Assembly (NCBI RefSeq): GCF_900187615.1 | Contig: NZ_FYDO01000023.1 | Span: forward strand, 46,079 to 110,078 | Length of the DNA stretch: 64,000 bases | Origin: Pseudomonas sp. Irchel s3f7 | GTDB lineage: Bacteria > Pseudomonadota > Gammaproteobacteria > Pseudomonadales > Pseudomonadaceae | Direction: 5' to 3' | Shown here: positions 8,461 through 16,629 of the stretch, piece after piece | How positions within the stretch are numbered: the first letter of the stretch is position 1 | Layout of the letters: each line of letters starts with the position of its first letter | Program-made: the position numbers and the translations under genes | The notes under the pieces: generated by a model | What the model was told of the DNA's origin: nothing | Database searches by the model: none | Seen by the model: the letters and a program-made list of their open reading frames with translations, nothing else

Positions 8461-8592
8461 AGACAGCGTCCAGCGCCTGGATTGGCATCGATATAAAAGC
8501 AGAAGTAGATCCGGAGCTGTTTCTAAAACAACAGCAGGTAGTTGCATTGAAGAGTGGCGTGCTCTAACTAACGCGACTACTACCTCCTGAAG

Positions 8593-10524
8593 CTATGTCC
8601 GGAAATAACCCACGGCGGAATTAAGTTCCGCATCAACATTCTGCAGCTCCACAGTTAACCTTTGGAGCTGATCGCTTTCACGCGCACTGTCCTCTGCAAC
8701 GCCCCTGACGGTATGTAGGCTCTGACTGGCCTCCTCGGCGACAACAAGCTGTTTTTCAGCAGCCTGGGCAATCTTATGGTTCATCATCTCAATACTCGAT
8801 ACCGCACGTGTGATGCGCGTAAGCGCCTCAGAAGCCTTGGAGGCCAAGACCACGGCCTCTCCGGTCAAAACATGGCTACCCTGGAGGCGATCGGTGGCTG
8901 TTTGCGCGACACCACGAAGCCGGCTGATAAGTTGTTCAATCTCGGCGGTGGAGCTCTGCGTACGACGTGCCAAACCTCTGACTTCGTCAGCAACCACGGC
9001 GAAACCGCGACCATGCTCACCGGCCCGGGCAGCCTCAATCGCAGCATTCAAGGCTAATAGGTTCGTCTGCTCCGCCACGGCTTTGATTACATCCAGAACG
9101 CCCCCGATCGAGGTACTTTCGGCAAGCAATAGCTGCATTGCATCAGCACAGCCCGTCATTTCAATCGCGAGCTGATCAATTTTCGAACCTGCTTGGCGGG
9201 CAAGCGCATCACCATCGCGTGCTTGATTGTCCGCCAGCGTAACGGCGGCGCTGGCATCACCCACGTTTAGCACAACGTCTTTAGCCGTTAGCGTCATCTG
9301 GCTCATCGCGTTGGAGGCGATTTCCGTCTCGCGCCGAAGACGGTCAACACCATGGCTGCTGCGCTGAATCATCTCAGTGAGACTAACCGCGGTTCGGTTA
9401 AGCATCGCGACACCGCTTCCAATTCGCCCCACCAAACCTTGCAAGCTAACAAGCATGCTGTTCACGGTCCCCAGCAGGCGGCCAAACTCGTCTTGCCGTA
9501 TTACTGGCTGAGTACCGCCGGTCAAATCGCCAGAGGCCACCCGATGTGTCTGCGCAATAGCCTGGTGTAAGGGTTGCAAAATCAACTGGCGAATCAGCAT
9601 TCCGGCAGCTATGCCCAGCACCAATGCAAGGATGCTGATTGCACTGAGTTGGGTCACCACACGGCGACTGTCTTGCTGTATTCCAAGCGTCTGAAGCTGA
9701 TCGGCTTTTTCAAGCAGATCATTCACTTTGGAGGTTTGGTCATTCATCGCAATTTTGCTGGTAGCCCGCTGCTTCAAACTGGATGAGAACTGATCGAACG
9801 CCTTGCGGTAATCACTGAGCGCACTTTTAGCAGCTTTAAGCGAAGCTTCTTCATTATTGGGTAATTTGATCGTCTTCATCGCAGCGACCAAATCACTCAT
9901 GCTCATCTCCCAGTCGCTGCGGTAACGCTCTTCACCGTCAAGGGAGTAGTAGAGTTCGCTGTCACGTAGTTTCGACAGTTTTTCGCGAAGCGAAGCAGTT
10001 TGCTCGAGTAAGAACAGTTGCGCGGGGTCCGCTTGCACACCTTGAGCAGCTGTTTCGTTCAAAGCGTCTAGTTGATCCAAAAAAACCATGCTAAAACTTT
10101 CGCCAGCTGCTTGGGCTAGGGTCTGCATACGAAGTCTGGACTCCCTTGTAACGCCTAAAGACTCCTTGTAACGGACAAACTGCTCAAGATAGTCAGCCAC
10201 CGCACGCTGCATTGACAGTTCCGCTGCGGTCTTGGCCGGCAATTCGTTGAAGTGCTCTGTAAGCTTGCCGACTGTGCTACGAACCTGCTCTTCAAGCACA
10301 GGTTCGAGCGAAAGCGCGTATTCACTTTCAGCGATTCGTGCTTCCAGCACAAGCGTCTGTATCCAGTCCGCCGTTCTTAACTGTTCCCCACGAGCACCAA
10401 GCACAGCTAAGGCATGGAAAGCGGTAATCGCGACGCCGAGGGTAAGAAGTAACACCACCCCGAATCCGAGGGAAAGCTTTGCACCGACAGAAAGATTACC
10501 TAATACTCGGTTAGCTAATGACAT
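8593..10524 (-). CDS. Methyl-accepting chemotaxis protein, probable HBM-type sensor
   Basis: A 643-residue transmembrane chemoreceptor. Membrane segments are near residues 15-37 and 291-313. Between them lie about 250 periplasmic residues, all predicted helical, a size that fits a helical bimodular domain (as in P. putida McpS) rather than a Cache domain. HAMP follows at about 314-366, then the signalling coiled coil with the conserved hairpin tip near residues 486-522 (AGEHGRGFAVVADEVRGLAR). There is no C-terminal CheR-binding pentapeptide. It converges with the hpa operon, so a ligand linked to aromatic acid use is plausible but unproven. Confidence 0.9.
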   Translation of the reverse strand: MSLANRVLGNLSVGAKLSLGFGVVLLLTLGVAITAFHALAVLGARGEQLRTADWIQTLVLEARIAESEYALSLEPVLEEQVRSTVGKLTEHFNELPAKTAAELSMQRAVADYLEQFVRYKESLGVTRESRLRMQTLAQAAGESFSMVFLDQLDALNETAAQGVQADPAQLFLLEQTASLREKLSKLRDSELYYSLDGEERYRSDWEMSMSDLVAAMKTIKLPNNEEASLKAAKSALSDYRKAFDQFSSSLKQRATSKIAMNDQTSKVNDLLEKADQLQTLGIQQDSRRVVTQLSAISILALVLGIAAGMLIRQLILQPLHQAIAQTHRVASGDLTGGTQPVIRQDEFGRLLGTVNSMLVSLQGLVGRIGSGVAMLNRTAVSLTEMIQRSSHGVDRLRRETEIASNAMSQMTLTAKDVVLNVGDASAAVTLADNQARDGDALARQAGSKIDQLAIEMTGCADAMQLLLAESTSIGGVLDVIKAVAEQTNLLALNAAIEAARAGEHGRGFAVVADEVRGLARRTQSSTAEIEQLISRLRGVAQTATDRLQGSHVLTGEAVVLASKASEALTRITRAVSSIEMMNHKIAQAAEKQLVVAEEASQSLHTVRGVAEDSARESDQLQRLTVELQNVDAELNSAVGYFRT

Positions 10525-10583
10525 GCGATCTCCGGCGAAGGTCTGGTCTACAGGAACAATGTGCCCCGACGATAATTTTATTG

Positions 10584-11314
10584 TTATTGACTTAAATTTC
10601 TGATGACGGACAAGTCAGATCGAACTCTTTTAATATAATAGGCATCGCCACTTGGGATAGCATTGCGTTCTTGGCTCAAAGCCCGAGGTCTGACAAATCA
10701 GTAATTCCTGGCGACTTTCTCCAACGCCGACGACTGCTCAGGACCTAAACGACCAAGTCGTTCAAAGTTATTTAATATTCGACGATCGAGATTATGGATA
10801 GTGTCAGAGTCGCTGTCGACCGCATATACATTCAACGCACCTAACATTCAACCTTAATAGACCAATAAAAACTTACTCTGGTCGAGTTCCAGCTCATCAA
10901 TCAGTAAATGCTTAGCGTCGAGTGGCGCGACATCTTTATACCTTTTTTCTGCGATAAAATCCAACCGCGCCCAGCCTGCTAGAATAGCGTTTAGACAAGT
11001 AGAAAATAAAACATGATCGTCTCTACTGTGACGCTGCAGCACTACTAAGTTCGCCTGGATTTTATCCAAGGCCTGGCGAATCTGCGGGTCATTTTCCGCT
11101 GCTAAATGCCCTTGCAAAGAAGACAGTTTTTGCTTATATCGTTCTGCATATTCAGGGTCAACTTCACCGTTATTGGCATTGAGTGAAAGAATAAAGTAAC
11201 TGCAAAGGTCAGCGCATCAGGACGCACAGTATGCCAATATTCAATCTTTTCTTCCGAGCCCGCCAGACTAGAATATAACATCAAAGAAAGAATGAGATTT
11301 GAAACTAAGCGCAT
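10584..11314 (-). pseudogene. Multiply broken gene of unknown function
   Basis: Reading from ATG 11314, a signal-like start (MRLVSNLILSLMLYSSLAG) runs to RPDALTFAVTL. The sensible reading then jumps frame near 11198 (LSLNANNGEVDPEYAERY) and continues to a TAA at 10854-10856. The same frame goes on past TAA and TGA to a 49-codon open stretch (ATG 10847, stop 10698, LDRRILNNFERLGRLG). Past that TGA another 37 codons stay open to 10584. A frameshift and several in-frame stops in protein-like sequence suggest a decayed gene, although two or three small genes are possible. I do not recognise the family. Confidence 0.5.
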
Positions 11315-11340
11315 CACTAACCCCACATATGCGGATAAGG

Positions 11341-12204
11341 CTAATCTAACGGGGGCGAACTAACACTGTAATAACCTACGGCAACTAGATAAATGCCGAC
11401 CTTGCGTATCAACGCGTGTTTATCTTCGATTTTTGACGTGACAGGATTTTTCCACTTATAGTCATACTCAACAAAATCGGATTTTTTTAGTAACGCCATA
11501 ATTGGTTTTCCAACGGGCTTACCTTGAGAATCGTAAATGGACGAAAAGTTAACCCCAATCAGTCGAAGGTTATAACCATGAGCCTCGTAACGCTGGGTTC
11601 GCAGATCCACCACGAAAACATATAGATCGTCTTCGCGAAACTCTGGAGAGAGAGAGTTGATGGCTTGTATGGCGGCCGCAGGGTTTTCTTTTAAGGCATG
11701 TGCCGATTTCGCTAACAGCGCGCTGGCTTGCTCCGCGGTCGCACGGGGAAGATATACGCCTACTGCGAAAATCCGGTCTTTATAGCGTTGGTAGTAAACC
11801 TTTTTTCGCTCTACTTTTCCATCACGCGCGTTTAGCCATCGGTACTCGACACTTTTGACCACGCCGTCTTCAGGCGCTGATAAAACCTCACGGAATGCAC
11901 TCTTTAACTCGGGCTGCAAGACCGAGGAGACATCCCGCCCGATCAAAACAGCAGAACTCCCGCCACTGGCAAGCATCGTGCCTTTGGTATCAACAACAAA
12001 CACATAATGGTCCCCGTCGATAAACTCTCCTTGGCGGCTAAATGCAGCCAAGGCGGCGTCACCCTGATCGCGGTAGTAACTTACTGCATTGGCAAGGAGT
12101 TGCTTGGCGCGAGCACTTTGGACCGCGTCTTCAGCATAGACTCGACTGATGCTTATCTGGACCAGAATCAGAGCGAACAATGCAGACAACCTGAGACTGC
12201 TCAT
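11341..12204 (-). CDS. Secreted protein with tandem Cache-like domains
   Basis: A 287-residue protein with a signal peptide (residues 1 to about 24, cleavage likely at VYA-EDA). It has two similar sensor folds: DGDHYVFVVDTKGTMLASGG with KVYYQRYKDRIFAVGVYLP (about 40-150), and EDDLYVFVVDLRTQRYEAHG with ALIRKVGIYLVAVGYYS (about 185-285). These repeats look like single Cache domains of the type found in chemoreceptors and histidine kinases. Here there is no membrane anchor or signalling part, so it would be a free periplasmic binding protein. It lies close to a chemoreceptor. Ligand unknown. Confidence 0.7.
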   Translation of the reverse strand: MSSLRLSALFALILVQISISRVYAEDAVQSARAKQLLANAVSYYRDQGDAALAAFSRQGEFIDGDHYVFVVDTKGTMLASGGSSAVLIGRDVSSVLQPELKSAFREVLSAPEDGVVKSVEYRWLNARDGKVERKKVYYQRYKDRIFAVGVYLPRATAEQASALLAKSAHALKENPAAAIQAINSLSPEFREDDLYVFVVDLRTQRYEAHGYNLRLIGVNFSSIYDSQGKPVGKPIMALLKKSDFVEYDYKWKNPVTSKIEDKHALIRKVGIYLVAVGYYSVSSPPLD

Positions 12205-12207
12205 TTT

Positions 12208-12516
12208 TTATACTCCATCGATAATTGCCACATTCGCATACGTCACGTCATCATCGACCTCACTAACACCTGTCGTACAACTAAACAGATGGAAAAATAA
12301 ATCGACTTCATGACTAGCAATATGCTGCAGAAGCTTCGCGTCGGACAGTCTTGCATCAAGTGTTGAGACGCGCTGATTGCGAGAAAGCCATCTGCCCCCC
12401 TCACCAATCACTGTTAACTGGGTGATTGGTCGACCAAGGAGCGCCCCCAATGCGCGAAGCCGCTGGGCCAAGGTACGACCTAGACTACTTTCAGCCCCAG
12501 CAAACATTACATGCAT
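12208..12516 (-). pseudogene. N-terminal stub of an SDR-family dehydrogenase (DenD-like)
   Basis: An open frame of 102 codons resembling the first third of extended short-chain dehydrogenases related to D-erythronate dehydrogenase: MHVMFAGAESSLGRTLAQRL stands in place of the usual TGAxGFLG start, then RPITQLTVIG, DARLSDAKLL and VDLFFHLFS. Full-length relatives have about 320 residues; the catalytic YxxxK region is absent. The glycine motif is also degraded. The frame ends four bases before the Cache gene, as if the rest was deleted. It may be a remnant that still gives a small peptide. Confidence 0.55.
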
Positions 12517-12640
12517 CCTACCTCCCAGTTTTCTAGCGCTTGGCCCAGAATAATAAAAATCCCACTCACCCTGCCGACACCATCAGTTTACGAGTGGAAA
12601 AAACGGGGAAACAGATACTAACTTTATAAGCCAGTTAATA

Positions 12641-12880
12641 TTACCTGGATGTAGATACTTCCAATGACCGCACTTTAACAAACTTGCTTAGCGCGACGTA
12701 GACACCTACAAATCCGCTCATTAAACCGCTGAAAAACCCACAAAAAGTACTTCCCATTGCATTTTCCAATACATTCGCCGGCAAAGGCACAACAAAAAAC
12801 GCCACGGCGAATGCAATGCATGCAGACACCAGCCCACCAGTCACACCCGCTATTAACGCCTCTTTCAATACAGCATTCAT
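12641..12880 (-). CDS. Small membrane protein, unknown
   Basis: A 79-residue protein with two hydrophobic stretches, about residues 8-32 (ALIAGVTGGLVSACIAFAVA) and 43-63, and a positively charged tail, so probably a double-spanning inner-membrane protein. ATG 12880 is chosen for the AAGGAG box five bases upstream; an in-frame GTG two codons earlier lies inside that box. It starts 30 bases after the stop of the outer-membrane protein gene and is likely co-transcribed. I do not recognise the family. Confidence 0.6.
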   Translation of the reverse strand: MNAVLKEALIAGVTGGLVSACIAFAVAFFVVPLPANVLENAMGSTFCGFFSGLMSGFVGVYVALSKFVKVRSLEVSTSR

Positions 12881-12909
12881 ATTCACTCCTTTCTATACAG
12901 AATTAGCTA

Positions 12910-13800
12910 TCAGAACCGAACTACAGTGTTGATCATCAAAACATTACTTTCACCAACATTTCGGGCGAAGACATCCTTCTGGTAAGCTGCAACGACGCCC
13001 CAGCCCGTTTGGGCGTAACCGATTTGCGGACCAACTTTGATATTTTTCGTGCGATTACCAACATCCTTACCGAATTGCTCGTCATCATTTAGTTGTGTAG
13101 TAATATAACCACCCACTCCAGCCAGCCAAGCGTCAGAAATTCGATAGTTCACTCCATAGTCAGCCACCAACTGAATACCGGATTGATAATTCGTCGCATC
13201 ATTTTCAAAACTGTAATTCAAACTGATTTTTGAGCTCACTTCGACCTGAGGCAATGCGAACCATGAGAAGGCATAAGCGGCGTACAACGCTCTAGCATTA
13301 TTGCCTGGATTTATAAGCGCGCCTTTGCGGTACTTACCCCACGGTTCAACCAGGTCGAACTCAACATTCTGGAAATATCGCGGCGATACCCAACTAACGA
13401 GTACACCAAACAGAGGATCGCCCATGCCCGCTGCATCATCGTAGCCATAGGCACCCAAAGCAGGAATGTCTATATCTCCCTTTACGTAGGGCAGCGCAGC
13501 CTGAACTGAGACATTTCCCCCCAGCAGCTCAGTTTCTTCGAGTGTATGCACGACTCTAAGCGCGTGTGCGTGAATGGTACCTTTTGCCTTGGGAAACTGT
13601 TTATCTCCCTGGCCGTCGCGCAGCGACTCCAACTGGATACGTTTGTTATACGTGTAAATACCAGTTTCTCCGGGAGCTCCCACTGCTCCGCTCATTACCG
13701 TCAGAATGCCAAGTGGATAGCTCGAGGCGCCGCCTTCAAGAGCATATGAATTTGAAACAGCCAGACAAAAGGTAAAAAGGAGAACTGCACTTTTTTTCAT
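12910..13800 (-). CDS. Outer-membrane protein of the phenol MetA-degradation/SphA family
   Basis: A 296-residue protein with a signal peptide (residues 1 to about 20, SNSYA-LEGG). It has alternating hydrophobic beta strands and a C-terminal phenylalanine (NTVVRF), the usual outer-membrane barrel signature. PLGILTVMSG near the N-terminus and GVNYRISDAWLAGVGGY match the family found in many aromatic-degradation clusters, presumed to be uptake channels. It is co-directional with the Rieske and dioxygenase genes upstream. Specific substrate unknown. Confidence 0.75.
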   Translation of the reverse strand: MKKSAVLLFTFCLAVSNSYALEGGASSYPLGILTVMSGAVGAPGETGIYTYNKRIQLESLRDGQGDKQFPKAKGTIHAHALRVVHTLEETELLGGNVSVQAALPYVKGDIDIPALGAYGYDDAAGMGDPLFGVLVSWVSPRYFQNVEFDLVEPWGKYRKGALINPGNNARALYAAYAFSWFALPQVEVSSKISLNYSFENDATNYQSGIQLVADYGVNYRISDAWLAGVGGYITTQLNDDEQFGKDVGNRTKNIKVGPQIGYAQTGWGVVAAYQKDVFARNVGESNVLMINTVVRF

Positions 13801-13873
13801 TAATATACTTCTTAATTATTTTTGTAATAAGCAAATAAAGAGCAATCAAAGCGCCAAGCCATTTCAAGCATAT

Positions 13874-14224
13874 TTATAGCAGGACGAATATTTCTCCATT
13901 TTCATCAACCACGACCTCAAGAGAGCTTAGATGCTCCCCCTCACAGGGGCCCGAAATACACCGCCCAGTAGGCACGTCAAACAGGGCTCCGTGCCCATGA
14001 CAGGTTATGTACAATTTCTCCTTGCACAGGTAGGTGTCTTTTTTAATAGGCAGTGTTGAGCCAGGCCAGTGCGGGCAAGAATTTTCGTACGCAAAAATTT
14101 GATCATTTCGATTAACCACAAAAAAGTCATCGCTGCCAAACTCTTTCAGCCGAACACCTTTTGCCGCACCGTTGGCGAAGCTACTGGTATTGCATACCCA
14201 TACCTTTCGCTTTTCCGGAGACAT
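13874..14224 (-). CDS. Rieske [2Fe-2S] ferredoxin
   Basis: A 116-residue small Rieske protein. The cluster ligands are visible as SCPHWPGS (CxH) and ITCHGHGALFD (CxxH), about 22 residues apart. It lacks a reductase or oxygenase domain, so it is an electron carrier. Its ATG shares one base with the stop of the upstream extradiol dioxygenase gene (TAATG), giving tight translational coupling. No Rieske oxygenase alpha subunit occurs in the window. A role in re-reducing the dioxygenase iron, as the plant-type ferredoxin XylT does for XylE, is my inference. Confidence 0.85.
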   Translation of the reverse strand: MSPEKRKVWVCNTSSFANGAAKGVRLKEFGSDDFFVVNRNDQIFAYENSCPHWPGSTLPIKKDTYLCKEKLYITCHGHGALFDVPTGRCISGPCEGEHLSSLEVVVDENGEIFVLL

Positions 14225-15153
14225 TAATTCTGCGGGCCACCTGGCGCCCACTTATCACGCCATTGGAATAGGAAAATCTGCGAGTTGTCTGTGATAGCTG
14301 GAGCAACACGTGGCACCCAATCATCATCGTGCTGATCCATATCAGCGTCATACTCAATATGGCAACCCATCGGCGTATTGAAATACCAGAACCAATTTGA
14401 GCCAAACTGATGACGGCCTGGGCCCCAATAACTTTCATAGCCCTTTCCGGCAAGCGCGTAGCCCGCGCTCATTACTTCGGAAGGCCCGCCCATATGGAAA
14501 GTAAAATGCTCACAGCCCTGAATTTGTGGCGGCGTTTTGATAAAGAACAGTGTGTGGTGGTCAAAGGTGCCAGCCGGTCGTAAGAATGGACCCATACCTT
14601 CGAATCGGTCCGAGACTCTAAACCCTAACCGCTCGGTATAAAACCGTTCTGCTTTTTCAATATCGGGAACGAAATAAACGACGTGCGAAAGCGTTCGCGG
14701 TTTTGGCGTAGGCGCTTCAGGACTAACATCGACACCGGTGACGTTAGCGGGCCGATGGATGCTACCGGGCGCATTTACTCGCTCGGCGCTGAGATTAATG
14801 GGCTTGCGGACGGTGATCTGGAAGCCCAGCACAAAACCAACGTCATCAACAACTTCGAGAGACCCATCGACTAATTGTTTAATCTCGCGCTCGCCTTCGA
14901 ACTCGCGCTTAATCTGGTCTAAAACGGATTGATCAGCTACGCCGTAAATAGTTTTGCGAAGCATGTTGCCCGTTTGCAAGATTTTGTCAGGCAATGAAGA
15001 GTCGTCCTGATGGCGAATTACAACACCAGTGCCATCCAGCGCTTCATACCGGTTATCTGCAACGGGATTCAACCCATAAGCGGTTAGGAACTGACCGCAC
15101 AGTTCGACATCATCGACACCAAACACTAGCGTATCGGGACCAATAATATTCAT
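14224..15153 (-). CDS. VOC-superfamily extradiol ring-cleavage dioxygenase
   Basis: A 309-residue type I extradiol dioxygenase with two vicinal-oxygen-chelate modules (about 1-120 and 150-280). The C-terminal module keeps the 2-His-1-Glu pattern: H in TLSHVVYFVPDIEKA, H in the GCEHFTFHMGG region, and E in PMGCHIEYDADMD, followed by the family signature. It should cleave a catechol-like ring beside the hydroxyls. The substrate is unknown, and it is not HpaD-like. The ribosome site AAGGAG precedes ATG 15153, and the gene is translationally coupled to the Rieske ferredoxin. Confidence 0.85.
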   Translation of the reverse strand: MNIIGPDTLVFGVDDVELCGQFLTAYGLNPVADNRYEALDGTGVVIRHQDDSSLPDKILQTGNMLRKTIYGVADQSVLDQIKREFEGEREIKQLVDGSLEVVDDVGFVLGFQITVRKPINLSAERVNAPGSIHRPANVTGVDVSPEAPTPKPRTLSHVVYFVPDIEKAERFYTERLGFRVSDRFEGMGPFLRPAGTFDHHTLFFIKTPPQIQGCEHFTFHMGGPSEVMSAGYALAGKGYESYWGPGRHQFGSNWFWYFNTPMGCHIEYDADMDQHDDDWVPRVAPAITDNSQIFLFQWRDKWAPGGPQN

Positions 15154-15237
15154 CTCAATCTCCTTGTAATTGTTTTTACTTCGATTAAATATTAAACATA
15201 ATAGCCAGAATAAGGCCTGCCGGCGCTACGTGCCTTA

Positions 15238-15588
15238 TTAGCGAGCGAGGCCCGAGATATAGTGCTCCGAGTACTCTCCACCCCAGAAACGAGTGAAGTA
15301 AACATCAGGCCATTCGATCACCTGGGCTTTTACATCGGTAACGAAAGAACGGTTGCGATCGGAACTTGATCCCGCGGGCTCGGGAAGCAAAGCAGCAGAT
15401 AGCCAACGCCCAGCAATCTCGAAGAGCGCAGAAGCGTCAAATGCGCTAAAAGGGTATTCTTCTCCATGCGAACAGCGGCGACGGAGAGGGTCGGATACAG
15501 AAATATTCGGCTTATGAAGGGGCATCCAGTTGAGGCACCGGAACAGCCTGAAGCCCAATTGGCAAAGTGAAAACAGGTCTAACCTCAT
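15238..15588 (-). CDS. Hypothetical protein, first gene of the dioxygenase operon
   Basis: A 116-codon frame starting at ATG 15588, behind an unusually strong AAGGAAGG box five bases away. The product is rich in Arg, Ser and aromatic residues, with an N-terminal mixed hydrophobic stretch (LFSLCQLGFRLFRCLNW) and a C-terminal VYFTRFWGGEYSEHYI. No family is recognised. It could be an intact small protein or the remnant of a larger enzyme. The TetR-type operator at 15660 lies about 70 bp upstream, so this should be the promoter-proximal gene. Confidence 0.4.
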   Translation of the reverse strand: MRLDLFSLCQLGFRLFRCLNWMPLHKPNISVSDPLRRRCSHGEEYPFSAFDASALFEIAGRWLSAALLPEPAGSSSDRNRSFVTDVKAQVIEWPDVYFTRFWGGEYSEHYISGLAR

Positions 15589-15659
15589 GCCACCCTTCCT
15601 TTCTTGTTTGAATGCGCATCTAGGCGCTTGATCAGGGAGATGGGCTAAACCTATACGAT

Positions 15660-15673
15660 ACGGTACGTACTGT
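15660..15673. promoter_or_regulatory. Candidate TetR operator 1
   Basis: ACGGTACGTACTGT is a 14-bp near-perfect palindrome centred on GTACGTAC, lying between the dioxygenase operon (start 15588, minus) and the TetR gene (start 15881, plus). A copy matching at 12 of 14 positions occurs upstream of the FAH gene at 19045. Shared palindromes in two divergent promoter regions of one locus fit a single local repressor. Binding is inferred. Confidence 0.6.
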
Positions 15674-15880
15674 AAAGACTTTTTTAGCTGGAATTTTTTT
15701 CGAATCTTACGAGCCAAAGACCCTGATTCCATGGGGATCTCTTCGGAACTTTAAGGTCAACTCGATACCAGAACACGGTGTGGAACTCTGGCTAATCTGA
15801 CTATATACTGGCCACATCGTATCGATTAAATGATTTTGATCGACCCCCTCAATCAGCAGCGAGCTGGAAGGACTTCTGTA

Positions 15881-16492
15881 ATGCAAGTTAAGCGAGCGGC
15901 TTCGGCCACCAAATCGGCGGTAGGTCGCCCCCGAAGCGAAGCTACGCGTCGCCAGATACTGGACTCCACCATCAAGCTGCTTCAGGAGAAGTCCATTCAG
16001 GCAATTTCGATCGAAGCTATCGCTCGTGAAGCTGGGGTGAGCAAAGCCACGATCTACAGATGGTGGGACTCCAAAGCATTGGTTGTAATAGATGCGTTTA
16101 TCGAAAACCACCTGGTCAAAACCACCCTGCCCCGCGAACTAGGGCTTAAAGGCGCCATCGCGCACCACTTCAGATCCCTAGTAGAGCAATATTCCGGATG
16201 GTCCGGGCGTTTGGTTGCCCAGATAATCGCAGAGGGGCAATCCGACCCGTCCATACTCAGAGCTTTTCGTGAAAGGTTTCATTACGGAAGGCGCGCGGTT
16301 ATCAGAGAAACGCTTGAAGAGTGGCGCAAGAGTGGCGAGATTTCAGCAGATACCAATGTCGAAATTTTGATGGATATCATCTATGGAGCAGTCTATATGC
16401 GGCTTTTGATAGGTCACGCTCCACTCGACGCAGAGTTTGCCGAATCGCACATCAACTATGTGTACCATCTGCTCGGCGTCAGCGAGACGTAA
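15881..16492 (+). CDS. TetR/AcrR-family transcriptional regulator
   Basis: A 203-residue regulator. The N-terminal helix-turn-helix is at about residues 25-70 (RRQILDSTIKLLQEK, AIAREAGVSKATIYRWW), after a basic VGRPRSE stretch typical of one TetR group. The C-terminal half is a helical ligand and dimer domain. ATG 15881 is preferred over ATG 15830 because GGAAGGA lies about nine bases upstream. It is divergent from the dioxygenase operon, and a palindrome in the shared region fits autoregulation. Ligand probably the aromatic substrate or an intermediate. Confidence 0.85.
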   Translation: MQVKRAASATKSAVGRPRSEATRRQILDSTIKLLQEKSIQAISIEAIAREAGVSKATIYRWWDSKALVVIDAFIENHLVKTTLPRELGLKGAIAHHFRSLVEQYSGWSGRLVAQIIAEGQSDPSILRAFRERFHYGRRAVIRETLEEWRKSGEISADTNVEILMDIIYGAVYMRLLIGHAPLDAEFAESHINYVYHLLGVSET

Positions 16493-16536
16493 CTTTTTCT
16501 ACGTCTCGCTTACGGCATATTTACGCCGCAGCATCA

Positions 16537-16560
16537 GCGATCAGTCTTACGACTGATCGC
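16537..16560 (+). terminator. Terminator of the TetR gene
   Basis: GCGATCAGTC and GACTGATCGC form a perfect 10-bp stem with a TTAC loop, followed on the plus strand by a T-rich run (CATTTATCTTATTTTT). It is placed 45 bases after the TetR stop. Confidence 0.75.
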
Positions 16561-16585
16561 CATTTATCTTATTTTTACAAAAGCC

Positions 16586-16611
16586 ACCTTAGCTGCGAAA
16601 GCAACTAAGGT
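16586..16611 (-). terminator. Terminator of the flavin monooxygenase gene
   Basis: On the minus strand ACCTTAG pairs with CTAAGGT around an extended GC stem with a TTTC loop and one mismatch. GGCTTTTGTAAAAAT follows. It starts 19 bases after the monooxygenase stop and stands back to back with the TetR terminator. Confidence 0.65.
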
Positions 16612-16629
16612 TCACGTCTTCCTAGCGTA

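Noticed and set aside
13874..14224. Rieske protein as part of a ring-hydroxylating oxygenase or nitrite reductase
   Set aside because: No oxygenase alpha/beta, reductase or nir gene is nearby; its closest partner by coupling is the extradiol dioxygenase.
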